From assembly GCA_965222935.1 (NCBI GenBank), contig CBDCVA010000001.1, positions 124,001 through 188,000 of the forward strand: a stretch of DNA of 64,000 nt. The letters run 5' to 3'. The notes below the pieces were generated by a model. The model was given only the letters and a program-made list of their open reading frames with translations, searched no databases and was not told the DNA's origin. Positions 16,621-25,457 of this stretch are shown piece by piece. This stretch comes from CBDCVA01 sp965222935 [NCBI: Candidatus Latescibacterota bacterium]. Its GTDB lineage: Bacteria > Latescibacterota > CBDCVA01. How positions within the stretch are numbered: the stretch's first letter is position 1; every line of letters begins with the position of its first letter. Both the position numbers and the translations under genes were made by a program.

Positions 16621-17727
16621 CTACGAGGACATGGGGAGAAGCGTGGCGGGCCGGGGTTCGGATTTCGGGTGCGTCGTGGGGGCGTCACCGTTCGAGGGAC
16701 CGTCGCGGCCGTTCCGCCCGCCCGTGACGGCCTGTTGGGCCCATCCGGCGAGCGTGCGCCCCAGGCCCTCCCGACGGTAGATGAGCTCGTACTCGCCCCG
16801 GCAGTTGTACCAGCACTTGTCGCACGTGTTGGTCGCCTGCGCGTGGTGGAGCCTGCGCAGCAGCTCCTCGGGGGGCGTCGAGAGGATATTGCCCACGGGC
16901 TCGAAGATGGCCTCGACGCACTTGGCCACGTCTCCGCTCTCGTCGATGTTGAGCAGCGAGCGGCCGGCGGTGCAGCCGCTCAGGCCGCCCGCGAGCGCGT
17001 AGTCGTCGAACCGGCGCAGGAAGGCATCGCTGGACGTGAAATTCGAGTAGCGGCGCTTGAGCTCCATCAGGCGCGCGGAGGGGAGGTCCTCATGGTTCAT
17101 CTCGCTCGTCGCACCGATCTTGATGTCGCAGTAGGGCTGGACCATGAAGGACGCGCCCGCCTCCTGCGCCAGTTGGATCAAGGGCTCCATTTCGTCGAGG
17201 TTGTCGCGGGACAGCACGCACATCAGGTTCACGAACTGGCCCTTCTTCGTGCGCTCCTCGCTGAAGATGTGCAGGGCGCGCACGGCGCGCTCCCATGTGC
17301 CCGGCATCCCGCGCAGGGTGTCGTGGGTCTCGCTCTTCACCGAGTCGATGGAGATGCTGATCCCCATGGCTCCGGCCCCGAAGATCGCCCGCGCTTTCTC
17401 GGGTGTGGCGAACCAGCCGTTGGAGGTCAGTGTGACGAAGTGATCGCGCGCGAGGATGGAGACGATGTCGGGCAGGTCCGGCCGTACGAACGGCTCACCG
17501 CCCGCAATGTTGACGATCATCGTGCCGATCTGCGCCAGATTGGCTCCGGCGGTCTCGAACTGTTCGGTGGTCAACTCCCGCGACTTGTCCTGGCGGAAAT
17601 CCCAGTAGCCGCAGAAGGTGCAGCGTAGATTGCAGCGGTAGGTCGGCTGCCAAGTGCAGATGAGCGGGCGCCGCTTGGCGTAGGAGACGAGCGCCTTCGT
17701 GGACTTGCGTAACCCGGAGAACCCCAT
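16621..17727 (-). CDS. Radical SAM protein with SPASM-like C-terminal cysteines
   Basis: 368 aa. The cluster motif CxxxCxxC is in YRCNLRCTFCGYW (residues ~30-42), with IAGGEPFVRPDL as the SAM-binding GGE motif. The C-terminus has further cysteines (GLSGCTAGR, KCVEAIF, CDKCWYNCRGEYE), resembling a SPASM or twitch domain that holds auxiliary iron-sulfur clusters. Members modify peptides or other substrates; no precursor peptide was seen nearby. It lies 51 nt upstream of ftsY on the same strand. The substrate is unknown. Confidence 0.8.
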   Translation of the reverse strand: MGFSGLRKSTKALVSYAKRRPLICTWQPTYRCNLRCTFCGYWDFRQDKSRELTTEQFETAGANLAQIGTMIVNIAGGEPFVRPDLPDIVSILARDHFVTLTSNGWFATPEKARAIFGAGAMGISISIDSVKSETHDTLRGMPGTWERAVRALHIFSEERTKKGQFVNLMCVLSRDNLDEMEPLIQLAQEAGASFMVQPYCDIKIGATSEMNHEDLPSARLMELKRRYSNFTSSDAFLRRFDDYALAGGLSGCTAGRSLLNIDESGDVAKCVEAIFEPVGNILSTPPEELLRRLHHAQATNTCDKCWYNCRGEYELIYRREGLGRTLAGWAQQAVTGGRNGRDGPSNGDAPTTHPKSEPRPATLLPMSS

Positions 17728-17911
17728 AGCGGCTTTCCTCGACGGATGCCCGGATCAGATATCGAACCGGGGGCAGCCGACCGGCGTTGTGTCTGTACCG
17801 TACTGCTCGTGGACGTTCGCGTGTGAGACTCAATATCAGTGCATTCGGACGGGAGCGCAACTGCTGCTCGTGGTGGGCCGATTCACCTTGTGGGTCGTGG
17901 AGCGCGCTTGC

Positions 17912-17940
17912 TTGACCGCATCCGGGGCTCAAAGTATATT
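17912..17940 (+). promoter_or_regulatory. Promoter of the TPR-tgt-yajC-def-fmt operon
   Basis: TTGACC (17912-17917), 17-nt spacer, TATATT (17935-17940). The predicted transcription start is near 17947. This lies 2 nt before the longest possible GTG start of the TPR gene, which argues for the downstream TTG start. Confidence 0.75.
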
Positions 17941-17984
17941 ACCCGAGCGTGAATTCGGTGGGTCACATTTTTGGAGCTTACCCC

Positions 17985-19109
17985 TTGCAAGACCGGCGCT
18001 CAGCCCGCCCGCGAGGCTTCGGCTTTGCAGCCGCCTGGGTCTGGCTGATAGCCCTGGGTCTGCTCCTGGGGTGTCCCGCCTCCGCCATCGCTGACGCTGA
18101 CGCCGATTCGCTCCTTTACGACGCCTACATCACGCGGATCGAGCAGGATTCTTCGGACGTCGACGCTTTCCTGGGCCTAGCGCGGCTCTTCATCAAGTAC
18201 GATTACTTCGATGACGCCGCACTCGCCTGCCTGTACGCGCGCGATCTCTACCCCGACGATACGGCCTTGCACGTGAAGACGTATCTGCTTCTGAGCCGTG
18301 GTCATGGGGAGAAGGGCTATCTGCGCGAGGCGGTTCAGCATTATGCGGCGGCGCTGGAACTGCGCCCGGACGACGCGGCACTCTTCGCGGAACTGGGCGG
18401 GCTCTACGAGGAGTACGGCCAGTACGCGGACGCCCTCGAAGCGTACGCGGAGGCGGCGGGGCGCCAATCGAACGTGCGCTACCACACGGCGATGGGCCGC
18501 ATGTACGCGGCGCAGGACCTGTACTTCGAGGCCGTCGGCGAGCTTCGCTACGCTCTGGTGCTGGATTCCACGTACGCCGAGGCGCATCACGCGCTCGGCG
18601 TAGCGTTCTACGAGCGCGAGTTCGTGGATAAGGCGATAGGGGCTTTCGAGGAAGCCATCCGTCTCAAGCCCGGCCTGCCGGAGGCGCGCCACGCTCTGGG
18701 CCTGGCCTACGAGGACCGCGGGTTCTACGACAAGGCCATCGCCCAACAGAAGCTCGCCCTTAAGCGCTTGGCCCATTGGCCGGAGGTTCACAACGATCTG
18801 GGGAACGCCTACTTGCGCAAGGCGATGCTCAGACAGAACCAGCGCAGGGAGGTCGATGCGGAATCCCTGCTGAATCAGGCGATCAAGAAATATAAGGACG
18901 CCCTGGCTTTAGACCCCGAGTTCGCCGAGGTGCACCACAACCTGGGCCTGACCCATTCGCGCGGGGGCCGTTATACGAAGGCGGTCAAGGCTTACCAGCG
19001 CTACCTCGAGCTCAATCCCGGCGCCAAGGACTATCAGCAGGTCAAGGATCGCATCGTCGAGCTCACCGAGAAGCGGACCGCAGGGCCCGACGGCGCGCCG
19101 AAGCGGTAA
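17985..19109 (+). CDS. Secreted or membrane-anchored tetratricopeptide-repeat protein
   Basis: 374 aa from TTG 17985. That start is chosen because GGAG (17973-17976) is 8 nt upstream and the promoter would leave GTG 17949 almost leaderless. A hydrophobic segment AAWVWLIALGLLLGC ends in a possible lipobox (LLGC), so this may be a lipoprotein. At least seven TPR units follow, with typical pairs such as AEAHHALGVAFYEREFVDKAIGAFEEAIRLKP (residues ~185-240). TPRs scaffold protein complexes; the partner is unknown. First gene of an operon leading into tgt. Confidence 0.8.
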   Translation: MQDRRSARPRGFGFAAAWVWLIALGLLLGCPASAIADADADSLLYDAYITRIEQDSSDVDAFLGLARLFIKYDYFDDAALACLYARDLYPDDTALHVKTYLLLSRGHGEKGYLREAVQHYAAALELRPDDAALFAELGGLYEEYGQYADALEAYAEAAGRQSNVRYHTAMGRMYAAQDLYFEAVGELRYALVLDSTYAEAHHALGVAFYEREFVDKAIGAFEEAIRLKPGLPEARHALGLAYEDRGFYDKAIAQQKLALKRLAHWPEVHNDLGNAYLRKAMLRQNQRREVDAESLLNQAIKKYKDALALDPEFAEVHHNLGLTHSRGGRYTKAVKAYQRYLELNPGAKDYQQVKDRIVELTEKRTAGPDGAPKR

Positions 19110-19113
19110 TCCG

Positions 19114-20334
19114 TTGCAAGCATCCAGCACGCTGACCCGGAGCGGCGCCGACCGGCACGCCCTCGTGCACCCGTTCGAGTTCGTCATCGATGCCGAGGAT
19201 AGCGAGTCCGGCGCGCGCGCCGGCCGCCTGTGGACGCCCCGAGGCGTCGTGCCGACGCCCATGTTCATGCCCGTGGGCACCCAGGCATCGGTCAAGATGC
19301 TGAGCAACGAGGACCTCGAGGCCGCGGGCGCTCGGATCCTGCTCGCCAACGCCTATCACCTCTACCTGCGTCCGGGACCCGACCTCGTCGAGGAGGCCGG
19401 CGGCCTGGGCGGTTTCTCGGCGTGGAGGGGGCCGTATCTGACCGATTCCGGAGGGTATCAGGTCCTGAGTCTCGCCGACCGGGCGACCATCACGGACGAG
19501 GGGGTCACGTTCCGCTCCCACCTCGACGGCACGACCCACCTCTTCACGCCCGAGGGCGTGATCGAGATCGAACGCGCGCTCGGCGCCGACATCATCATGA
19601 CCTTCGACCAGCCCGAGGCCTACCCCACCACTTGGGCTCGAGCGGAGGCATCGGCCTCGCGCACGATCGGCTGGGCGGAACGGGCCGTGCGCCATTTCGA
19701 GCGGACCCGGCCGCCGGGTGGGGTCCCCCAGGCGCTCTTCGGCATCGTGCAGGGCAGCGTCTACCCCGATCTGCGGCGCCGCTCGGCGCTGAGCCTGGCG
19801 GCCATGGACTTCCCCGGCTACGCCATCGGGGGCTGCGCCATCGGCGAGCCCAAGGGCGCCATGTGGAATGTCCTCGACGCGACGCTCCCGCACCTGCCGC
19901 CCGACCGCCCGCGCTACCTCATGGGCGTCGGCTATCCCGAGGACCTCATTGCCGCCGTCGCCCGTGGCGTCGATCTGTTCGACTGCGTGATTCCCACGCG
20001 GAACGGCCGCAACGGTAGCGCGTATACTCATGGGGGGCGTATCATCGTGAAGAACGCTGGCGCCGCCCGAAATTTCGAAAGCCTCGACCCCGCGTGCGAG
20101 TGCCCGGCCTGCGGGGGCTATACGCAGGCGTACCTGCGCCACCTGTTTCAGGCTGGCGAGGTGCTGGGGCCGCGGCTTGTGTCGCTTCATAACATCTGGT
20201 TTTTCATGGATCTGATGGCCCAGATGCGTGCTGCCATCACCGACGGCAGCTTCGGTGCCTGGCGGAGCGAATTCCTGGCGCGCTACGGTCGCTCGTCGGG
20301 GGAGGCCCGCCACCAGGAAGGAGCTTGGGGATGA
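19114..20334 (+). CDS. tgt: tRNA-guanine transglycosylase
   Basis: 406 aa. It exchanges guanine-34 for the queuosine precursor in GUN-anticodon tRNAs. Motifs: YLTDSGGYQVLSLAD (catalytic Asp), FGIVQGSVYPDLRRRS, GGCAIGEPKG, the nucleophile Asp in LFDCVIPTRNGRNG, and zinc ligands CECPACGGYTQAYLRHLF with LHNIWFF. The start is taken as TTG 19114, 5 nt after the TPR gene, but no good ribosome site is visible and an internal GTG (near 19164) is possible. The usual TFDE motif reads TFDQ here. No queA is adjacent. Confidence 0.93.
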   Translation: MQASSTLTRSGADRHALVHPFEFVIDAEDSESGARAGRLWTPRGVVPTPMFMPVGTQASVKMLSNEDLEAAGARILLANAYHLYLRPGPDLVEEAGGLGGFSAWRGPYLTDSGGYQVLSLADRATITDEGVTFRSHLDGTTHLFTPEGVIEIERALGADIIMTFDQPEAYPTTWARAEASASRTIGWAERAVRHFERTRPPGGVPQALFGIVQGSVYPDLRRRSALSLAAMDFPGYAIGGCAIGEPKGAMWNVLDATLPHLPPDRPRYLMGVGYPEDLIAAVARGVDLFDCVIPTRNGRNGSAYTHGGRIIVKNAGAARNFESLDPACECPACGGYTQAYLRHLFQAGEVLGPRLVSLHNIWFFMDLMAQMRAAITDGSFGAWRSEFLARYGRSSGEARHQEGAWG

Positions 20335-20714
20335 ACCAGCCGAAGGCCGTGCTCGCCATGTTTTCACCGCCCGGAGGCGAGGGTGGAAACATCTTCGAGA
20401 TGATGTTTCCGTTCCTGATGATCTTTGTCATCATCTATTTCCTCATGTTGCGCCCGCAGCTCAAAAAGCAGAAGGAAGAGAAGGCGATGCGCGAGAACCT
20501 CAAGAAGGGGGATATGGTCATCGCGGCGGGGGGGATCGCTGGAACCATCTCAGGCTTCGACGATAAGGTCGGCCTGGTGACGCTCCAGATCGGGGGCGAC
20601 ATCCGCATCGAGGTGACGCGAGCTTCCGTGCAGAGCGTGCGGGGGAGCGCCCCGGCCTCCGGCGGCGAAGGCGGGCAGCGTCGGAGCGGACGGAAGCGTG
20701 GAGGGGGTCGGTGA
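20331..20714 (+). CDS. yajC: Preprotein translocase subunit YajC
   Basis: 127 aa. One transmembrane helix (FPFLMIFVIIYFLMLRP) is followed by the family-typical KKQKEEKAMRENLKKGDMVI and AGGIAGTISGFDDKVGLVTL. It associates with SecDF in the inner membrane. ATG 20331 overlaps the tgt stop (ATGA) and is preceded by AAGGAG. The C-terminal ~25 residues are a Gly/Arg/Ser-rich tail. Confidence 0.93.
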   Translation: MNQPKAVLAMFSPPGGEGGNIFEMMFPFLMIFVIIYFLMLRPQLKKQKEEKAMRENLKKGDMVIAAGGIAGTISGFDDKVGLVTLQIGGDIRIEVTRASVQSVRGSAPASGGEGGQRRSGRKRGGGR

Positions 20715-21235
20715 GCGCACCGCTCGAGATCATCAACTACCCCGATCCGGTTTTGCGGCGGAAGGCGGAGCCGGTCCAGACCATCGACGAGGAGCTTGGG
20801 GCGCTTGCGGAGGCGATGATCGAGACGATGCACGAAAACACCGGGATTGGGCTCGCGGCCAACCAGGTGGGGCGGCTCCTTCGTCTTTTCGTGCTCGACC
20901 TGGGCGCGGTTGAGGAGGGCATGGATGCCATCGTCTGCATCAATCCGGAGATCATCGAAGATGAGGGCCAGAAAATCAGCGAGGAAGGCTGCCTGTCCTT
21001 CCCCGAACTGCGTGGGGAGGTGCCGCGTCCCGCGCGCATCCGGGCCCGCTTCACCGACCTGGAAGGGACCCGACAGGAGGTGGAGGTGACCGATCTTTTG
21101 GCCCGCGCCTTCTGCCATGAGACCGATCATCTCGATGGTGTGCTCTTCATCGATAGAATGAGCGCGACCCAGCGGCAACTCCTCGCCGGCCAGCTCCGCG
21201 AACTGGCGCGCGGGATCGCCGTCCCAAGGCCGTGA
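20711..21235 (+). CDS. def: Peptide deformylase
   Basis: 174 aa. It removes the N-formyl group from nascent proteins. All three signature motifs are present: GIGLAANQVG, EEGCLSFPEL (metal-binding Cys) and CHETDHLDGVLF (HExxH-type metal site with catalytic Glu). GTG 20711 overlaps the yajC stop (GTGA). It is coupled to fmt downstream, as in many bacteria. Confidence 0.96.
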   Translation: MSAPLEIINYPDPVLRRKAEPVQTIDEELGALAEAMIETMHENTGIGLAANQVGRLLRLFVLDLGAVEEGMDAIVCINPEIIEDEGQKISEEGCLSFPELRGEVPRPARIRARFTDLEGTRQEVEVTDLLARAFCHETDHLDGVLFIDRMSATQRQLLAGQLRELARGIAVPRP

Positions 21236-22266
21236 CCTCGCAGCCGTGGCGGGTGGTCTTCTTCGGCACGCCCCGGTTCGCCGTCCCGAGCCTGAGGGCT
21301 CTGGTCGAAAGCAGCCACACCGTCGTGGCCGCTGTGACCAACCCTCCGCGACCCGCCGGACGCGGTCGGAAGCTCCGACCTTCGCCCGTAGCGGAGGCGT
21401 CGGAATCGCTTGGCATCGTGTCGCTCAGCCCCGAAACGCCCCGCGATCCGGCCCTCCCCGAGCGTTTACGCGCGCTGGAAGCCGATGTCTTCGCCGTGGT
21501 GGCATACAGCATTCTTCCCAGGGCGCTTCTGGTTCTCCCGCCGCAAGGCGCGATCAACGTCCACCCTTCGCTCCTTCCGCGCTGTCGCGGCCCTGCGCCG
21601 ATTCCCTGGACCCTCATCCGAGGCGAGGCGGAGACCGGCGTCACCCTCATCCGTTTGACCGAGGTCGTGGACGGCGGGAACATCCTGCGGCAGGAGCGAA
21701 TCCCCATCGACCCCGATGAGACGGCGGGCGAACTGGCGGAACGGCTGGCATCCCTGGGCGCGAGGCTGCTCGTTGAGACGCTGGACGCGCTGGGGGCGGG
21801 GCCGGTCGGGGGCGTGCCGCAGGACGATGTGCGGGCGACGCACGCGCCCAAGCTCAGAAGGGCGGATGGGGCGGTTCGTTGGTCCGAGCCGGCGGGGGCA
21901 ATCGTCAATCGGATTCGCGGAACCAACCCTCTTCCGGGGGCGTTCACCACGTGGCGCGGCGTGGGTTTGAAGCTGTGGCGGGCTACGGTCGTTCAGCAGC
22001 GGGCGGATGAGCCGCGCGCTGCTCCGGGGACGGTCCTCGTCGCTGGCGGGCGCGAGGGATTGGTGATCCAGGCCGGCGAGGGGGCGGTTCGCCTGGTCGA
22101 GGTCCAGCCCGTGGGCAGGCGCTCTATGTCGGGCGCAGCGTTTGTCCGGGGGCGGGGCATCGGCGCTGGCGAGGTGTTGGGGGAGGGTGACCCTCCGTGC
22201 CCTGCGGTCGTGCGGGCCGCGCGCGTTGAGAGGCGAAGGATAGCGCCAGACAAGAAGGAGGGATGA
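21232..22266 (+). CDS. fmt: Methionyl-tRNA formyltransferase
   Basis: 344 aa. It formylates initiator Met-tRNA. Motifs: VVFFGTPRFAVPSLRALVE at the N-terminus, VVAYSILPRALL, and the catalytic NVHPSLLPRCRGPAPIPW (Asn, His), with the catalytic Asp in TEVVDGGNIL. The C-terminal OB-like domain begins near residue 205. GTG 21232 overlaps the def stop (GTGA). The last ~35 residues are an extra basic tail. Confidence 0.95.
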   Translation: MTSQPWRVVFFGTPRFAVPSLRALVESSHTVVAAVTNPPRPAGRGRKLRPSPVAEASESLGIVSLSPETPRDPALPERLRALEADVFAVVAYSILPRALLVLPPQGAINVHPSLLPRCRGPAPIPWTLIRGEAETGVTLIRLTEVVDGGNILRQERIPIDPDETAGELAERLASLGARLLVETLDALGAGPVGGVPQDDVRATHAPKLRRADGAVRWSEPAGAIVNRIRGTNPLPGAFTTWRGVGLKLWRATVVQQRADEPRAAPGTVLVAGGREGLVIQAGEGAVRLVEVQPVGRRSMSGAAFVRGRGIGAGEVLGEGDPPCPAVVRAARVERRRIAPDKKEG

Positions 22267-22964
22267 CGGTGTTCTTTCCATTTTTCTTCGACCCGACGAT
22301 GATCATTGTCATACCGGCCGCGATCTTCGCCTTGTGGTCGCAGATGCGGGTTCGCTCCGCTTTCAGCGAGTGGTCTCGCATCCGATCTAGCCGCGGCATC
22401 CCAGGCCGGCGGCTCGCGCGGCAGATCCTGGACGATGCCGGCTTACAAGGCGTCGAGATCGAACCCGTGAAAGGCTCGCTCACCGATCACTACGATCCGC
22501 GAGGCGGCGTCCTTCGGCTGTCCGAAGAGGTGTATGGTTCGGAATCGGTCGCGGCGCTGGGCGTCGCTGCTCATGAGGCGGGCCACGCCATCCAGCACTC
22601 TAACGGCTACTTTCCGCTCTTCCTGCGCTCGAGCATAGCGCCCGTGGCCAGCTTCGGGTCGATGCTGGCATTCCCACTGTTCTTCATCGGGCTGTTCTTC
22701 GTCCGAAGCCCGCTTTTAATGAACATCGGGCTGTTGCTCTTCGCCGGTGCGGTGCTCTTCCACATGGTCACGCTTCCCGTCGAGTTCAACGCCTCCTCCC
22801 GCGCCCTGGGGCTGCTGGACCGGGGGGGCTACCTTCATGGTGAGGAGCTGGAGGGGGCTCGCAAGGTCTTGCGGGCGGCGGGTTGGACCTACGTGGCGGC
22901 CGCGGCGACCGCGGTGTTGACGCTCATCAGGCTTCTGATCTTGCGCGGCTACGGCGACGACTGA
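22263..22964 (+). CDS. Membrane zinc metallopeptidase, YugP family
   Basis: 233 aa. An N-terminal helix (MIIVIPAAIFALWSQ), a soluble part with DHYDPRGGVLRLSEEVY, then the zinc motif AAHEAGHAIQH (HEAGH) near residue 105 and three further hydrophobic helices. This is the pattern of the Zn_peptidase_2/YugP family (PF04298); its substrates are unknown. ATG overlaps the fmt stop (ATGA), so it is in the same operon. Confidence 0.88.
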   Translation: MTVFFPFFFDPTMIIVIPAAIFALWSQMRVRSAFSEWSRIRSSRGIPGRRLARQILDDAGLQGVEIEPVKGSLTDHYDPRGGVLRLSEEVYGSESVAALGVAAHEAGHAIQHSNGYFPLFLRSSIAPVASFGSMLAFPLFFIGLFFVRSPLLMNIGLLLFAGAVLFHMVTLPVEFNASSRALGLLDRGGYLHGEELEGARKVLRAAGWTYVAAAATAVLTLIRLLILRGYGDD

Positions 22965-22999
22965 GCGGGATCGAGCCTCCAACCAGGCAGCGGCGCGGC

Positions 23000-23995
23000 A
23001 TGGCTCATCTGGTGACCTTCGGCGAGGCGATGCTTCGCCTCGCTCCACCCGACTTCATGCGCATCGAGCAGACGATGCGCTTCGATGTCCTGATTGGCGG
23101 CGCGGAACTGAACGTGGCCGTGGGCGCCGCCCGGCTGGGGCTGGGCGCGGCGTACGTCACGAGGCTCCCGCGCGGCCCGCTGGGACGCATCATCGAGAAC
23201 AAGAGCCGTGAGCATGGAGTCGACACGCGCCACATCATCTGGACCGATGACGGGCGCGTCGGGCTCTACTTCCTGGAGTTTGGCGGCAAGCCGAGAGCTG
23301 CCCAGGTGATCTACGACCGGGTGGACAGCGCCATGAGCCGGATCGGACCCGGCGAGGTGGACTGGCCGCGCGTTCTCGAAGGCGCTCGCGTCTTCCATAC
23401 GACGGGCATCACGGCGGCCATCAGCCAGAGCGCCCGCGAGGCCACCGAGGAGGCCATCGCCGCCGCCCGCGAGGCCGGTCTTCTCGTGAGCTTCGACCCC
23501 AACTACCGCAGCAGGCTGTGGGGGCCGGAGGAGGCGCGCGAGTGTCTGGCCGAGCTCACGCGGCACGCGGATATCCTCAACACGAACGTGGCCGATGCCA
23601 ACCTGATCCTCGGCCGTTCCCAGGGGGAGAGCGATCCTGGTGAGATGGCGCGCGCGCTGGCCGAGACGTTTGATCTGAGGGTCGCTGTGGTCAGCTTCGG
23701 GGAGGCGCCTCTGGTGTGGCGCAACACGCGCAGCGCCGTGGCCTACGCCGACGGGACCCTTTACGATGACGCGACTTACGAGATGGAGATCGTGGACCGA
23801 ATCGGTGGCGGCGACGCCTTCTGCGCGGGCTTTCTCGTCGAGTACCTGGCCACAGATGGCGATGTGGACCGGGCGCTGCGCTTCGGCAACGCCTTCGCTG
23901 CCCTGAAGCACACTATCCCGGGCGATTTCAACTGGACGACGCGCGAGGAGGCCGAGGCGCTTCTGTCCGGCGGCGACCTCTGGACGCGCCGTTAG
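23000..23995 (+). CDS. PfkB-family sugar kinase, 2-keto-3-deoxygluconate kinase-like
   Basis: 331 aa from ATG 23000. Ribokinase-type fold: TFGEAMLRLAPPDFMRIEQT at the N-terminus, GGAELNVAVGAARLGL (substrate binding), SFDPNYRSRLWG, and the PfkB signature 2 with catalytic Asp in VDRIGGGDAFCAGFL. The N-terminus and PNYR segment resemble KDG kinases of the Entner-Doudoroff pathway, but other keto-sugars are possible. It is the last gene of the tgt-yajC-def-fmt operon, 35 nt after the metallopeptidase. Confidence 0.8.
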   Translation: MAHLVTFGEAMLRLAPPDFMRIEQTMRFDVLIGGAELNVAVGAARLGLGAAYVTRLPRGPLGRIIENKSREHGVDTRHIIWTDDGRVGLYFLEFGGKPRAAQVIYDRVDSAMSRIGPGEVDWPRVLEGARVFHTTGITAAISQSAREATEEAIAAAREAGLLVSFDPNYRSRLWGPEEARECLAELTRHADILNTNVADANLILGRSQGESDPGEMARALAETFDLRVAVVSFGEAPLVWRNTRSAVAYADGTLYDDATYEMEIVDRIGGGDAFCAGFLVEYLATDGDVDRALRFGNAFAALKHTIPGDFNWTTREEAEALLSGGDLWTRR

Positions 23996-24083
23996 GCGGC
24001 GGCGCTGGAGGCGGGTCGGTCCGCACCGGGCCCGGCCAGGTGTGCTCAAATGCGTTAGACTTTCGGGGAAGGAGAATGAAGCT

Positions 24084-24293
24084 GTGGGAGAGGAGATCAT
24101 CTTTTTGGTGGAGGAATCCCCGGAAGGGGGCTACCAGGCCAGGGCCCTCGGCCATTCCATCTTCACCGAGGCGGATACGTTCGAAGACCTCAAGGGTATG
24201 GCCCAGGACGCTGTACGTTGCCACTTCGAGGATAGAGAGATGCCCTCTCTCATTCGGCTGCATCTGGTGAAAGATGAGATCATCCCAGCATGA
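24084..24293 (+). CDS. HicB-like antitoxin/small partner protein
   Basis: 69 aa from GTG 24084, with AAGGAG about 8 nt upstream. IIFLVEESPEGGYQARALG followed by TEADTFEDLKGMAQDAVRCHF is the HicB-type ferredoxin-like fold (DUF1902-like, no DNA-binding tail). Its stop overlaps ATG 24290 (ATGA), the usual hicB-hicA coupling, but the downstream frame is short and degenerate. It is probably the surviving antitoxin half of a decayed type II module. Confidence 0.65.
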   Translation: MGEEIIFLVEESPEGGYQARALGHSIFTEADTFEDLKGMAQDAVRCHFEDREMPSLIRLHLVKDEIIPA

Positions 24294-24409
24294 AAATGCC
24301 GAGGGATGTCGGCGGAGAAGAACTGGCCAGGCCGGAGCTTGCGTTTTGGGCGCTGGCAGCGCGCTCGTCGATCGCAAGGCGCTGGCTTCTGGCGGCACTC
24401 GGGTGCTGA
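24290..24409 (+). pseudogene. Probable remnant of a hicA-type toxin gene
   Basis: Starts with ATG 24290 overlapping the HicB-like stop. The product opens MKMPRDVGGEELAR, which resembles the N-terminus of YcfA/HicA toxins (MKxPRDxSGxELxR), but then diverges into an Ala/Leu/Arg-rich sequence and stops after 39 codons. The expected GSH motif is absent. A frameshift or internal loss is likely; the next two frames hold no clear continuation either. Confidence 0.4.
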
Positions 24410-24466
24410 CCAAACGCGCGCGGGCATGCATCACGGCCGCGAGAGAGGCTCGCAGAGGTTAGGCTT

Positions 24467-25453
24467 GTGGCAACCGTCGTGGTAGGGGTGGACATCGGCG
24501 GCACCAACGTCGTCTCGGGGTTGGTGGACGAGGGGGGCCGCGTCCTGGGCCGTGACAGCCGCCCCATCCGCGCGACGCTGGACGCCCGCCCCGCTACGGC
24601 CGAGACGATGGTGGACCAGATCGCCTCGAGCATCCTGGGGGCCGTCGAGGTGGGCGGGCGCTCGATGGATGACGCGGCGGCCATCGGGCTCGGCTCTCCG
24701 GGTCCGCTGGACTCCGTCGAGGGCGTGATCTACAACCCCGCCAACGTGCCTGAATTCGAGAACCTGCCGCTGCGGAAGCTCGTGAGGGATCATCTCGGTG
24801 TACCGGTCTTTCTGGACAACGACGCCAACCTGGTGGCGCTGGGCGAGAACTGGTTGGGGGCGGGGCGCGGTTCGCGCCATTTCATGTGCGTGACGTTGGG
24901 GACGGGCATCGGCGGCGGGATCGTGTCGGACGGTCGTCTCCTGCGCGGGAAGGGGGGCAATGCGGCCGAGATCGGCCACGTCTCCATCGACCACAGCGGC
25001 CCCCGGTGCGACTGCGGCAACTACGGTTGTCTGGAGCTGTATGCCTCGTCGTCGGGCGTCGTGCGCCGGACCCGCGAGCGCATCCGGGCCGCGACGACTC
25101 CGACGGGCTTGCGCGACAGTGTTGAATTGACGAGCGAGGTGATCTTCGAGGCGGCCGGGGCGGGCGATCCGCTGGCGCGAGAGATCTTCGAGGAGACGGG
25201 CTTCCTGCTCGGCTGCGGTATCGTGAGCGCCGTGAATTTTCTCGATCTGGAGGTCATCGTGCTCTTCGGAGGCCTCGCTCGCGCGGGCGACCTGCTTTAC
25301 GGGCCCATCCGCAGCACCATCAGGGAGCGCGTTGCGACGGGCATGTGGGAGAATGTGCGCGTTGTGCCTGCCGAGCTCGGGGATGACACCGCCCTCATCG
25401 GTGGGGCGAAGCTGGCGCTCGGGGGTCTCGCCGGCGAAGCGCCGGGCGGCTAG
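24467..25453 (+). CDS. ROK-family sugar kinase (glucokinase-like)
   Basis: 328 aa. The ATP phosphate loop is VVGVDIGGTNVVSGLVDEGG, LGSPGPLD and FLDNDANLVALGE carry the catalytic Asp region, TLGTGIGGGIVSDGRLL is the second phosphate loop, and EIGHVSIDHSGPRCDCGNYG with GCLE forms the ROK zinc motif (CxCGxxGCxE). The best match is a glucokinase; N-acetylmannosamine or allose kinases share the fold. GTG 24467 follows AGAGG. It is separated from the sugar kinase upstream by the HicB-like pair. Confidence 0.88.
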   Translation: MATVVVGVDIGGTNVVSGLVDEGGRVLGRDSRPIRATLDARPATAETMVDQIASSILGAVEVGGRSMDDAAAIGLGSPGPLDSVEGVIYNPANVPEFENLPLRKLVRDHLGVPVFLDNDANLVALGENWLGAGRGSRHFMCVTLGTGIGGGIVSDGRLLRGKGGNAAEIGHVSIDHSGPRCDCGNYGCLELYASSSGVVRRTRERIRAATTPTGLRDSVELTSEVIFEAAGAGDPLAREIFEETGFLLGCGIVSAVNFLDLEVIVLFGGLARAGDLLYGPIRSTIRERVATGMWENVRVVPAELGDDTALIGGAKLALGGLAGEAPGG

Positions 25454-25457
25454 GACG

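Noticed and set aside
15838-17628. A 596-codon plus-strand open frame
   Set aside because: It is antisense to ftsY and the radical SAM gene, spans their intergenic gap, and its translation resembles no protein.
19063-20367. A 434-codon minus-strand frame
   Set aside because: It is antisense to tgt with no ribosome site or recognisable product.
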